From the NCBI GenBank assembly GCA_030704615.1, contig CM060734.1, positions 12,462,001 to 12,526,000 of the forward strand: a stretch of 64,000 bases of DNA. The letters are read 5' to 3'. Position 1 is the stretch's first letter. Each line of letters begins with the position of its first letter. The notes under the pieces were generated by a model. It was not told the DNA's origin, did no database searches, and was given only the letters and a program-made list of their open reading frames with translations. Of the stretch, positions 21,595-32,290 are shown piece by piece. The translations under genes and the position numbers were made by a program. Origin of the DNA: Takakia lepidozioides. Lineage: Eukaryota; Streptophyta; Takakiopsida; Takakiales; Takakiaceae.

Positions 21595-23333
21595 TACCTA
21601 GAGGCGTATCCCCGCTGGGAGCAGGCTCTGTATGGCACTCTGTTTGCAAATACACATCTCATCTATTGCCCTGACATTTCTATTCTTCCGGATGGGGCAG
21701 TGAGTACCTATAGACAGAGATTGATTGAGACATATCCCCAGTTGGTAACTCATGCCCCCACTACTGCCCCAAGTACTTCACGTCGTCAGCCACCTCTTTC
21801 AGGACACTTGGCTGCAGTTTCTCGGCGATTATCTACACAACACAATGCAAAGAATGTCAGAAGGCACGTCCCAAGAGCAACACCTTGCCCTAGAGCCTAC
21901 AAGCCAGTACAATTCAGATGATGATTTTGTCGACTCCATTCAAGGACATCAGCTCAGCTCCCAGCTCCATCGAGGTATCATCTAGATCAACTATCTGAAT
22001 AACAATTCAGAGGTTCTACTCTTGTTACTTTGGTTATCTTCGAAGTTTGATTTGGAACTTCCTTTTGGTCGGGCAATTTCCCTACTTAATTTTTTGCTAC
22101 ATTCAAATCAAGCATGGGTTTATGGCCACAAGGCCCCTTAGCAAGCTATAACTTAATGTGAGTATACTTCTCATACCGAGGCTCTGCAGATATGACGGTG
22201 AAGCTTTACAGAATCAGCGTAAAGCATAGCCTTTTTTGTATTCTGTAACGCCTCACCATCATATCTGCGTAAAGCATAGCATTGCTTCCATGGAGCTCTC
22301 CTTCCCTGCATTAATTGCAATCAACTGACAAGGTCAAATGTCAACATCCCCAATGGCTGATTCCTCCCACTTGTATCCCTCAGCACAAGACTGAAATTCA
22401 AAACTCACTCACTCTTTCTTGTAGGTACATCGAGTCGTCGCTTAATTCAGCCACCAGGTCCTCTGGTACCTCATACAGACAGCTCCAATGATGAGATGTT
22501 TGAGGAATCCCTCTGCCGCCCCCCACATCCACCGCCACCCCAACATCCAGAGGTTACAAATATTACACAACAATCAGATTTGGCGGCCATGGAGGATACC
22601 CAGTTAGAGGTACTTTCAGAACAGTGGTTGGAATGTCATAGGAGGTATTTCAGATTCTAGGGCACAAGAAGGGGCTCATATCTTCCACAACACAACCGAG
22701 GATCCTTCATCAAAAACATTTTGTTCTGCCTTTGATGCATTTCTAGTTGAGGTGAGTGAAAACAGTAAAGATCCCACACTCCAAAAAGTTTGCGACGACC
22801 TTTCCCTGCGTCGACACTTGCGGCGAGGGATTATAACATCAGAAGCCCATCTTGCAAGGATGGTGCTTCACCCGTCATTCTCAATGTGTACACAGGCTGA
22901 TATAAAAAAGGAGTTTGAGCTAAAAGCGAGAAGGTTTTGGAGGGAGTGGGACTCATTTGACAAAGAAGTTAAAAATTCCCAACAAGATTAGCTACGAGAT
23001 GAGGCAAAGACTCTATCAGAATTGTATGGAGGGGCCATACGTAAGGCTGACAATCCACCATTGGTGGCTGATTTGGAGAGGATTTTGACCATCCCAAAAC
23101 TCTCTAATTTTACTGTTCAACAGTTGCTACAGATGTGCGAGCACGTTGATGATATTGGCATGCATGAAGAAATATCCTTGCTGACCAAAAGACAAGAGTT
23201 GGATGCTGCCCTTTTGAAGTACCAACGCACATACCTTTCTTCAGAAATATTCAAGACCATCAATAAGTTGCAACGACAGATTGCTTCTACAAAGGTTAAG
23301 GTAAAGCCACCACCCACTGTATTGATGTATTGA
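21595..23333 (+). pseudogene. Second accessory gene of hAT complex, intron-containing, unrecognised
   Basis: Several coding-like blocks in order: YLEAYPRWEQALYGTLF near 21,600, an S/T/P-rich part near 21,750, an exon from 22,427 after a TTCTTGTAG acceptor (PPGPLVPHTDSSNDEMFEES), and a long helical C-terminal part at 22,630-23,333 (VCDDLSLRRHLRRGI, KKEFELKARRFWREWD, FKTINKLQRQIAS). The last part is one frame with a single TAG at 22,989. It ends 58 bases from the 3' end of hAT copy 2, on the other strand, just as the RING gene faces copy 1. No RING is seen here and no family is recognised. Introns are proposed from splice-like sites only. Confidence 0.4.
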
Positions 23334-23391
23334 TGGGAGTTTTGGCATTGTGGTGGAGCTGGTCGTATCGGTGAGGCATGATCCCGTCCCG

Positions 23392-25790
23392 TCAACTGTA
23401 CAATGGGTTCGACACCATTGTTTGTATGAACAGGGTTGCGTACGTCGATTGGTCTTGGCAGTACATCACCCCTAAGCTCCATTGGGGCACTACCGGTGGC
23501 TTCAGCGTGTAGTGGGGGGCGACGGTCGACCCCAACTTCATTTTGAGGACCATGTTCTGGGGATGACACAATTGTAGCTTCACCTTCATCTGTGATACGC
23601 ACTTCTTCAAGAAGGTCATCAAAGGTCGGCTGGATATAAGCATCATCATTGTGAATGTAAACTGGTCACACGCATTTTCGGGAGCATCATCGGATCCATC
23701 TTCACTATCGGAGGCAGATGATTCCCTCTGAGATGATTCTCTCTGAGGCTCAGTATCGTCACTCAACGAATCAGCCTCAGAAGCAGAGTCTTCGGAATGT
23801 AAAGTCCTCTCATACCATGCTGCAGCATCATCCACTGTCCTCTCACGTAGCAGTCGACAATTGGTATACACATACACCAATTTGTCAGCCCTCGCGGGAT
23901 TCAACCTGTTGCGAATCTTGTTGTGAACAAATGAGTAACTGCTCCAATTGCGTTCGCAAGATGAGACAGAGCACACTTGAGCAAGAATACGCTTCGCAAT
24001 GGCAGCCAATGTTCTTACTCCAGCTCCAATCAGATCCCACCATTCATGTGGCAACATATTGAGCTCTTTTGGATCCGGCATGTCCTCAAAAGGGTCGCGG
24101 CGATCTGAGAAGCATTGGTACTCGGATATAGCTCTTTCTACATGGTTTGGCGGAGCAAGTCGCATGAGCACTCGCACGAGGCCGACCTTGGCATCAGCGT
24201 CGTCTCGGAGCATGGTATTGTCGAGCAAGAATGGATTGAGCAAAGCCCACACATAATGCAAGTCCGTTTGAACCATCGAACGACGGTCGTAAAATGCATC
24301 ATCAGCACTGTCCGCAAGTTCAGGTTCCAAGGAGAAGAGAGGATGCCTCAAGGATTGGACGTGCTTCTCAAGATTTTGCATTAGTAACCATGCCTTGCCT
24401 ATGACGATTAACACCGGCTCTACCATATAAACATAGTTTTCACATTTCTTCCAGAAATCATCGTTGCGAATGTTATTTCGAACTTTTTGATTTTTGCCCA
24501 ATGACTTGGCTTTTCTGGAGTCCCACAATGTCCGTGTGTACACATCCCATTGAGGATCGATGATGGTATGCTCCAGACTGCTCTTCACCGTCACCAACCG
24601 ATCCACCATCAAGAAGTTAGTGGCAAAACGAGTTTCGCCTGGATTGCGGAGGCTGTATTTGGGTTCGTGCCTCCTATATATTGCCAAAGGGATGTGGTGT
24701 GTGCAGATGAATGACACAACAGTCTTCGCTCGCTTGACAAGTTGTTTCACCCACTATTCTTTTCCCCAATCTTCCAAAAGGAGGTCAAGGATATGAGCAA
24801 CACAACCTTGATAGTACATATGGGGATAACGTGCCAACAACATGTCTGCAGTGTTTCTCATGTTAGCAGCATTGTCTGTGCATATTTGCATGATTCTATC
24901 ACTTCCGACCTGTTCGATGAAGTCCGTCAATAGTTGGCATTGATAACGTCCATCTTTCTTCTCGCCGCTAGTGTCGACCGATCCCAAGAATTGTTCTCCA
25001 GCTGGACATACGAGCATGACATTGAACAACGGTCTGTTTGTGATAGAACTCCAACCATCGGCACATATAGTGCTTCCATATTTTCTGATGCACTCGCCCG
25101 TCCTATCGTTGACATTTTGGGTAAGCTCAGTCATGGCGTCTTCTAGCAATCATGTGCGGAGATTGTGATAAGTTGGAGGCACGTACGTGGATCTGGACTC
25201 CGAGGTTGCTCTAACGGCAGAAACAAATGTCGGAAGCCTTGCCACATTAAATGGTATGTTGGCCTCAAAGAAAAACTGCGCCCATTTTTTATCCAACTGT
25301 CTTTTCGGAGACAAGTTAAGACCTTCTTGCATAGATTGCTGCCGTAATCCTCTACTCCGTTGAAGTGTAGGGATACAAAGAGGTGTTGAAGCAGGTATTG
25401 CTCCGGCACAATCCACTTGTCCAAGGACACCCGAAGCCTCACAAGAGTCGCCCTGGGTACTAATCGGGGCATCCTGACGGGAAGATGGAGTATTCTGCTC
25501 AGAGGTCATGTCCAGATCCAAAGACATTGGAATATTGCCTTCACACTGGGCAAAGTGACTTTTTACCCGCATAGATGCTTTGGGGCATAAACCCACCCCG
25601 GCGCTCTTCACACCTTTATAGTCGAGGTAAGCGAGCAACCGATCCTTACGATAAGAAAGATTTAATCCACATAGGTTGCACTCAACACTACTAGTGGCAC
25701 TGACAGTGTTTGGGATTGCCGTATACCAAGGGTTCCATTCCTCTCTTATCTTTAGCCAATATCCACTCCCTTGGGACCTAGCGATGCAAG
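23392..25790 (-). pseudogene. hAT-family transposase, copy 2 (nearly full length, two stops)
   Basis: The most complete hAT gene here. Order on the minus strand: a BED-like zinc finger (ECNLCGLNL, then RVKSHFAQC) at about 25,690-25,530; a linker; a DUF659-type segment (CADGWSSITNRPLFNVM, QICTDNAANMRNT, YYQGCVAHILDLLLEDW); a middle region (ETRFATNFLMVDRL); and the dimerisation motif CERNWSSYSFVHNKIRNRL at about 23,950, then an acidic tail. The frame is continuous apart from a TGA at 25,150-25,152 and a TAG at about 24,751 (DWGKE, stop, WVKQ). Copy 1 has Q at the second site, so this is a C-to-T change. TATA promoter and palindrome array lie just upstream. Confidence 0.85.
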
Positions 25791-26049
25791 CAACAAAAAA
25801 CAGTCACCTATAAATGAACGTGTTGTGAATGTAGAGTGCAATGCGATAGCCCAACACTTCTACACCTGTCAGCAACCCAAGTGGGTCGATGTGGGTTGTA
25901 GTATTGAGCTTATACACAATCTGCTTAAGTGGCTTTGGTGGAATTTCAACGCAAAAGGTGTGCACCCTTCTCTTGGGTTACACTCTCGTTCAATGAAAGA
26001 GAACATCCAAAGCAACCTCAAGTGTTTGCGCCAAAAGAAGTGAAGAGCT

Positions 26050-26090
26050 TGGTGACCCTCCTTCCTTATATATGATCCAAGAGGGATGAA
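26050..26090 (-). promoter_or_regulatory. TATA promoter for hAT transposase copy 2
   Basis: On the minus strand GATCATATATAAGGAAGGAG (about 26,080-26,060) lies some 280 bases before the first clear transposase codons. It closely resembles ATATAAGGGGAAGGAGG at 14,213, the promoter of the opposite outer gene. Confidence 0.55.
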
Positions 26091-26174
26091 AGTGAAATGA
26101 AAGTGAAATGAATAAATGACGAATCAATAGGTCCTACCCGAAAAAAACTGTACAACCATATTTGTTGTAATTTT

Positions 26175-27415
26175 GAAATTAAGCGACCGCTAATACTACG
26201 GTCGCTATTTTTATTTTTTATGAAAAACAAGCGACCGCCACTACTGCGGTCGCTTTTATTTCCTTTCATTTTGTGCAATATTGCGGTCACTTCTATTTTG
26301 TATATTTTTATTAAACGACCGCCTGTATGGCGGTCGCTATTGTTTATATAATGCGATTGCCGGTATGGCGGTCGCTTCATTTGTTAATATATTTAAAATA
26401 AAGCGACCGCCAATATGGTGGTCGCTTTTATTTTTCATATTTCGAAAAAAACGCGACCGCCAGTAAGGCGGTCGCTTTTAATCTTTATATTTTATGGCGG
26501 TCGTTTGATTTTCTATATATTTTTAAAATTAAGCGACCGCCCAATGGCGGTCGCTGTTTTTTTTTTTATATTTTTGAAATTATCCGACCGCCATATGGCG
26601 GTCACTTGTTCTGTACATATTTACAAAATTGTGCGACCGCCAATACGGCAGTCGTTTGTTTTCTTTTTTAAATTAGGCGACCACCAATGCGACCGCCAAT
26701 CTTGTTTTTTTTTAAATAAATTGAAGCGACCGCCAAGATATCGGTCGCTATGTCTTTTTTTAATTCGAAAAATAAAGCGACCGCCAGTGTGACCGCCAAT
26801 ATGGCGGTCGCTATTTCTTTTTCTATTTCGAAAAATAAAGCGACCGTCAATGCGACCGCCAATCTTGTTTTTAAAAAAAAAATTGAAGCGACCGCCAATA
26901 CGGCGGTCGCTATTTTTTTTTTAATTTCGAAAAACAAAGCGACCGCCATAATTGGCGGTCGCGTTCATTTTGTTAATTTTCAAAAATGTATTTGCTACCG
27001 TGCAACCGCCAATACGGCAGTCGATTGTTTTCTTTTTAAATTAGGCGACCGCCAATACGATCGCCAATCTTGTTTTTTTAAAACAATAAATTGAAGCGAC
27101 CGCCAACATAGCGGTCGCTATTTGTTTTTTTAATTCAAAAAATAAGGCGACCGCCAGTGTGACCGCCAATCTTGCTTTAAAAAAAAAAACATTTGAAGCG
27201 ACCGCCAATATGGCGGTCGCTATTTCTTTTTCTATTTCAAAAAATAAGGCGACCGCCAGTGCGACCGCCAATCTTGCTTTAAAAAAAATAAAAATTGAAG
27301 GGACCGCCAATACAGCGGTCGCTATTTCTTTTTTAATTTCGAAAAACAAAGCAAATTGGCGGTCGTGTTCATTTTGTTAATTTTCAAAATGTATTTGCCA
27401 CCGCCACCGTGTCGG
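26175..27415. repeat. Right terminal array: more than 20 GCGACCGCC/GGCGGTCGC palindromes
   Basis: Each unit is AAGCGACCGCC, 4-8 variable bases, GGCGGTCGCT, then 25-35 A/T-rich bases often written TTTTTTTAATTTCGAAAAA. Unit length is near 50 bases, with some half-units lost. Hairpins would be strong. The same arms occur at 13.9-14.2 kb. The array fills the space between the transposase promoter and the presumed element end. Open frames across it are repeat artefacts. Confidence 0.9.
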
Positions 27416-27498
27416 CGACATGGCTGCTTAAGTGGCAGTATTTTACCTGGTACTATTTTTACCAGAATATTCCCCGAACTTGACGAGACGGAGGTCTC

Positions 27499-27532
27499 GT
27501 CAGCGTCAGGTCCGACGTGACCTGACGCTGAC
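27499..27532. repeat. Palindrome near presumed right end of hAT complex
   Basis: GTCAGCGTCAGGTC and its reverse complement GACCTGACGCTGAC surround a CGACGT-like centre. GTCAGCGTCA and GTCACGTCC also occur at 13,728-13,773. GCCCGGTT then CAGG is shared between 13,690 (plus) and about 27,560 (minus), a weak candidate for terminal similarity. Confidence 0.5.
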
Positions 27533-28059
27533 GGACGGACGTGACCCTGATAACCGGGCGCCCCCTCACTGCGACTTACAAAGCAGAGAGAGTCTCATTT
27601 ACTCTATAGAAAATCGACGCGTGTCATTACAGTTAAGAAATAATGCCATATAGGTTACAATTAATAAAAATGTCCCTGGGGGGTCCAACCCGCAGTTGTT
27701 AAAACAACTCCAATTTATCATAATATTAAAAATGTCTATTTTCTTATTTTTTGGAAAACGACATATAAGTTGGCGCCAAACCCGCAGTGGTCTCGGCAAC
27801 TTCAGATCGTCATCCGCCATGCCTGCGTGGCCAAAATTTGCCTGCGACGACTGGCAAGTCGTCATCCACAACCTGGAGTCCCAAGCGCAGTCGCTTCGGA
27901 CCGAATCGCAACCGCAAGTCGGGTCCGAAAAACACCTATTCCTTGTAGTGGTCCCTGTGTAGAAGTAGGATATGGGTATTGCAGTGCCAGGGAAGATGTG
28001 ATAAGCACCGCAAACATCATCCCTGACAAACACCTAGATATGCAGCTGCCACAATCTAA
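27533..28059. other. No gene assigned
   Basis: Open frames on both strands are short and unlike known families. This would be flanking DNA of the hAT complex. Confidence 0.3.
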
Positions 28060-28345
28060 GGCTATGCGTGATGCAATGACAGACATGCTTGCGACAACGC
28101 AAACATCTTGCCTGCCACTCCAATACCCAGGGGTGATGCAGTGTCAGAGATGCTTGCGGTGCCGCAAGCATCTTGCCTGGCTCTCCAACACCCTGGGGTG
28201 ATGCCCGGAAGGCACCACAAGCATGTCTGGCACCCCATCACCCTTGGGGTTTTGGAGTGGCAGGCATGCTTGCGGTGCCGCCAGCATCTCCTCTTGCTAC
28301 CCTTGTTAGGCAGCCCCAGATGATGCTTGCGGTGGCGCAAGCATC
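28060..28345. repeat. GATGCTTGCGG palindrome cluster (28 kb array)
   Basis: GATGCTTGCGG-TG-CCGCAAGCATC and decayed versions occur about five times, separated by 40-60 bases that include CACCCTGGGGTGATG-like sequence. The centre GCGG-YR-CCGC equals that of the 8 kb array although the arms differ. Confidence 0.75.
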
Positions 28346-28539
28346 ATAGAAGGTCAGAGAGAAGAACAGAGAGAAGGAAGAGAAGGCCAAAGAGAAGGCC
28401 AGAGAACAGCCAAAGAGTACAGAGACACGTGAGAGAGCCAAGTAGAAGACCAAAAAAATGGGCCCTGCCGCCTGTTTTGGATTCTGACAACCTCATTCAC
28501 TGTTTTATTTTATTTTATTTTATTTTTAAATTTATAAAT

Positions 28540-28910
28540 TTAGGTACATGAAGCTCAACCTGTTGGACAAAGGTGCGCTTGCCAGAGAACCTCCATTCTT
28601 CTTGGCATGGTAAGTCCTAGCCCCGACTCCATGTACACCGCGGATATGGTGGAGTGACACCTGGAGCATTTGCGCGACTGCCCTTGGTATCTAGACCTTC
28701 CGGCCGGCATGCTCGACCCTTCAGAGTTTCAATTGAAGGTGGATGCAGAGGCTCGCCGAAACCGAGCTCCACTGGCTCCCCTGGGTCCTCAGGAGGCCAA
28801 GGCACTTGCCAAGTCCCACAAAGCGGCCTTGCTTGCACAAACTGGCATGCAATCCAAGCTGGAGGAGAAGGCAAAGGGGGTGAAGAAAAAGACCAAGAAA
28901 TAGGGGAAGG
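28540..28910 (+). pseudogene. Unrecognised coding-like segment upstream of integrase
   Basis: Contains an open stretch HLRDCPWYLDLPAGMLDP followed by a lysine- and glutamate-rich helix (SKLEEKAKGVKKKTKK) ending at a TAG. It precedes the integrase region on the same strand. It could be a linker of the polyprotein or captured sequence. I do not recognise it. Confidence 0.3.
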
Positions 28911-29009
28911 AGCCGATCACCCCCAAAGAAGCAGAAAATATTCAAGGAGGCCCGGGAGGTGGCGCGGGAAGGGGCAGAGGGACGTGACTCGGACAACGAC
29001 TTTGCCCAA

Positions 29010-29690
29010 GGCCCTGGTCCTAGTCCTGCTGGTTCAAGTGGAGGGGATACACTTGCTTCGAGTGTGGGAGGATGGTCGGGTGAGGATCGTGCCTCACCCA
29101 ATATAGCGTACACGGTTAGTGCGGCATGCCTATGAGGAGTTGGGGCATTTTGGAGTGCGACGCACTCATAGTTTACTGCAGGGGCAGTATTTGGTGGCGT
29201 GGTATGCACACAGAGGTGCAATAGTTCGTGGCTAGGTGCATGGTATATGACAGGGTGCGTGCTTCATTCAACGCCCCTACACCACAGTTGCATCCATTAT
29301 CCATCATGGGATTGGGCTACAGGTGGAGTTTTGACTTTGCGGGGCCATTGTCATTGACGATGCGCCACCACAGATATGTGTTGGTGATGGTGGAGCACTT
29401 CTCCAAGTGGATTGAGTTGGTTCCATTACCTGACAAGGCTAGTGAGGGGGCTGCGTATGCATTCCTGGATCGTGTGCTTAGCCGATTCGGTGCTCCAGCT
29501 GAGGTACTCACGGACCAAGGGAGAGAGTTCTTGTGTGATAAAGCCTTGATAGACCACCGTACCACTTCTCGGGATCATCCTGAGGCCGATGGCTTGGCAG
29601 AGAGAGTGGTGCAGACGGTGAAGAGGGGTTTGCGCAAGTATGGCTTGCAAAAGGGACACCTAGGAGATTGGGATCTCTCAGGTACCTTGG
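29010..29690 (+). pseudogene. Ty3/gypsy integrase (HHCC and DDE core)
   Basis: Integrase joins retrotransposon DNA to the host genome. Frames switch near 29,225. First, HLLRVWEDGRVRIVPHPI, a stop, and YEELGHFGVRRTHSLL, the zinc-binding start. Then VARCMVYDRVRASFN, where the second cysteine is lost. Then the core: WSFDFAGPL with the first D, VLTDQGREF with the second D, and DGLAERVVQTVKRGLRKYG with the E. About ten residues appear missing between the second D and the E. In-frame TAGs sit where Q or a similar residue would be expected. It is inverted relative to the reverse transcriptase at 30.7-32.1 kb. Confidence 0.85.
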
Positions 29691-29696
29691 CTAGCC

Positions 29697-30356
29697 ATGG
29701 GCTACAGGTTTAGCAAACAAGCATCACTTGCCTCCTTCTCACCATATTTCCTTCTCTTTGTCCGAGAGCCAGATTTGTCTACGTCTATTTGCAGGGAAGC
29801 TGCAGTAGTCCTCAACCTTGATGATCCGGATGTGTGGACACAAACATGTGCCCAGCGGGCAGAGTTGTTCCAGAGAGTCATGCCTATGGCTTTTGAGAAT
29901 CTTGCTATTTACCAACATCGAGACACATTGAGGTATGTCACTATACGTGGAGGGGGATATCGGCCAGGTGTTCGGCGTTTCCACCTTGGGGACTATGTGT
30001 ATCTGCAGCAGACAGCGCCTACGACCTTGGATGTCACAGCAGGACGTGTGATTCTAAGGGTCAGGGAGGTGTTGCCTTCAGGAGTGTTGATTCTGGAGGG
30101 TCGAGATGGCATGGTATGGAAGGACCATGTGCGTAATTGTACGTCATGTCACCTCTTACATGTGGATGGGAGGATGGATCCCACCCTTGCAGTGGTACCT
30201 ACAGGGTTGCGTTGCATGCTATGTGGGCATGCTCGTGGTGCCGCCACTATGCTGGTGTGTGATCGATGCTCAAGAGGTTGGCACATGGGATGCTTGACAC
30301 CACCTCTTGAGAGGGTTCTTGATGGAGATTGGTTATGTCCACACTGCTTGGGATAG
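29697..30356 (+). CDS. Integrase C-terminal domain with PHD finger
   Basis: The ~219-residue frame is intact. Its first part aligns with the integrase end (FSPYFLLFVREPDL, then FHLGDYVYLQQTAPTTLDV, then RVREVLPSGVLILEGRDG), the SH3-like region of Ty3 integrases. It then passes through RNCTSCHLLHVDGRMDP into a C4HC3 PHD finger at about 30,207-30,350: CMLCG, MLVCDRCSRGWHMGC, WLCPHC. All eight zinc ligands are present. PHD fingers bind histone H3 tails, so the domain could steer integration as chromodomains do in chromoviruses; that is inference. The same end is repeated at 1-499. Confidence 0.85.
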   Translation: MGYRFSKQASLASFSPYFLLFVREPDLSTSICREAAVVLNLDDPDVWTQTCAQRAELFQRVMPMAFENLAIYQHRDTLRYVTIRGGGYRPGVRRFHLGDYVYLQQTAPTTLDVTAGRVILRVREVLPSGVLILEGRDGMVWKDHVRNCTSCHLLHVDGRMDPTLAVVPTGLRCMLCGHARGAATMLVCDRCSRGWHMGCLTPPLERVLDGDWLCPHCLG

Positions 30357-30605
30357 TGACAGCGGATATGACTAGTGGCAGCTAACAAGACATGGGAGGC
30401 CAAACTCATAGGAGTCAATACCCGAGATCTCAGGCTCAAGTTCACAGGTTGCAAGACGGCGACTAACGATGGGGCAACTCTTGTACCCGGCCTCTTGATC
30501 TATCGAGTTTGAGTGTAGTAGGGACAGTGGTGGAGGACTTAATGAGGCTATGGCCACTATCACTTCTTGTGGCTACCTGGACTTAGAGGGACCTAAGCGC
30601 CAGCT

Positions 30606-30640
30606 AGGGGGGCGATTGTGATGGACTAGTGGCTGCACTA
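30606..30640. other. Polypurine tract and inversion junction
   Basis: AGGGGGGCGA (30,606-30,615) ends the plus-strand half as at 749-758. Instead of the LTR-side sequence TTGTGGCAGAC, the next bases (from about 30,620) are already minus-strand polyprotein. The two halves of the element thus meet head to head at the tract. Confidence 0.65.
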
Positions 30641-32140
30641 GGCTCATCACTAGCCTCAGGGTCCTCAGACACTCCGTCTACAGTCATCCTTGCTGTAGGT
30701 CCAATCTGACCTCCCGATGCCAAGATACACAAAAAGGCAGATGCATGTCATCCCGGCACCATGCCACCGAGTTCCAGTGTCATCCTGCTGGCTCGTGCAT
30801 GGATTGCGACTCAATCCATCTGCATCCTTATTGACCAAACCCGGTCGATGCACAACCTGAAAGTCATACTCTTGGAGTATAAGTGCCCACCGTGCAAGCT
30901 TCCCCGTAAGCTTGTCTGACTCCATCAACCACTTGAGTGGCTGGTGATCCGTGACAAGGGTGAAGAGATTGCCATATAGATAACACCTGAAGTGTGCCAA
31001 GGCCCACACTGTAGCTAAGCACTCCCCCTCATATGAGCTATACTTAGACTCTGCAGCGTTGTTTGAGCAGCTAGCATAAGCCACTACAAACTCTCTTCCC
31101 TCATCATCCACCTGTGTGAGCACCGCTCCAAGCCCCAGCATGCTCCAATCTGTATGCACCTGAAAGGGATGCCCCCTGATAGGTCGTCTCAAGATCGGCG
31201 CCGATGTCAACCTCGCCTTGAGCTCCTGAAAAACTCGCTTTTGCTCATCTTCCCATTGCCACTCTTGGTCTACCTTGGTCAGCTTCGTTAGAGCCTTTGC
31301 AATAGCACTAAATCCCTTGACAAACCGTCTATAGTAGTTTGCCAACCCCATGAAAGCTCGAACTCGGCTCACATCCGTGGGACGTGGAATATGTGTGATG
31401 GCCTCTACCTTAGTCTGCTGCACCCCCAATCCTCCAAGATATATTATGTGGCCCAGATACTCAATCTGGTTGTGGAAGAACTTGCACTTCCCCGGATGTA
31501 ATTTCAATCCGTGCGATCTCAAGCGCTCAAACACCACCTGAAGGTGTCTCTCGTGCTCCTCCACCATAGCACTAAAGATGATGATGTCATCTATGTAGCA
31601 CCGAGCAAAGTCTACCCCTGCTAGAATCCTGTCCATAACTCTCTAAAACTCTGCAGGAGCGTTCTTAAGCCCGAATGGTAAGAACCGCCACTGATATAGG
31701 CAATCCTTCCCGTGCTCATTGATCCCCCATAATGCCGTCTTCTGCTTGTCCGCCTCCTTGATCGGCAACTGGTGATATCCGGACCGCAAGTCCAAAGGCT
31801 AAAGACCTTGGCATGCCCAATGGCATCAAAAAACTCCTCAGGTGTGGGCATGGCATACTTATCGGACTTGGTCTGACGATTTACAGGCCGGTAGTCACCG
31901 CACATACGTCTCTCCGTCCAATTGCCATAGACATCCTTCTTGGCTGGCATCACCGTGGCTGAAGCATACTCTCCACCAGAGAGCTCCACCAAACCAGCCT
32001 CCCAGAGATCTTGAGTCCTCATCTGAATCAAAGACCTCTCCATGTCACTGTATCTATAGGGTCTCCGAAAGATTGGCGTGTCCGTGGCCAACTCAATACG
32101 AATCTCCTGACCCTTCAGTGCTCCCAAATCCTTCAAACTG
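30640..32140 (-). pseudogene. Ty3/gypsy reverse transcriptase and RNase H
   Basis: Copies the element's RNA into DNA. Minus strand: fingers and palm in 32,136-31,800 (MCGDYRPVNRQT, YAMPTPEEFFDAI), a frameshift near 31,790, then from 31,636 the catalytic YIDDIIIFS, the thumb (GLKLHPGKCKFF, EYLGHII), and RNase H (QVHTDWSMLGLGAVL, SSYEGECLATVWALAHF, VTDHQPLKWLM, DADGLSRN). The first RNase H block reads TDWS where TDAS is usual. An acidic, S/P-rich tail runs to the junction at 30,620. The integrase that should follow lies inverted at 29-30.4 kb. Confidence 0.9.
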
Positions 32141-32290
32141 AAGGCAATTCTTGTAAGCCCTCAGGAACCGCCGTATACATCGTCTCTCTCCTCCAGTGAC
32201 AATGGGTCCAATGTCAGACTCCCAATTGTCCTCCGTAACTGCAACCTTAAGTCCAGCAAACTTAGAGGTAGAGGACCCGTCCCGTGGTTG

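Noticed and set aside
26175-27415. CRISPR-like look of regularly spaced palindromic repeats
   Set aside because: The repeats are imperfect palindromes with A/T-rich, related spacers and half-units, in a nuclear plant-type genome beside a hAT promoter. No cas genes or leader are present.
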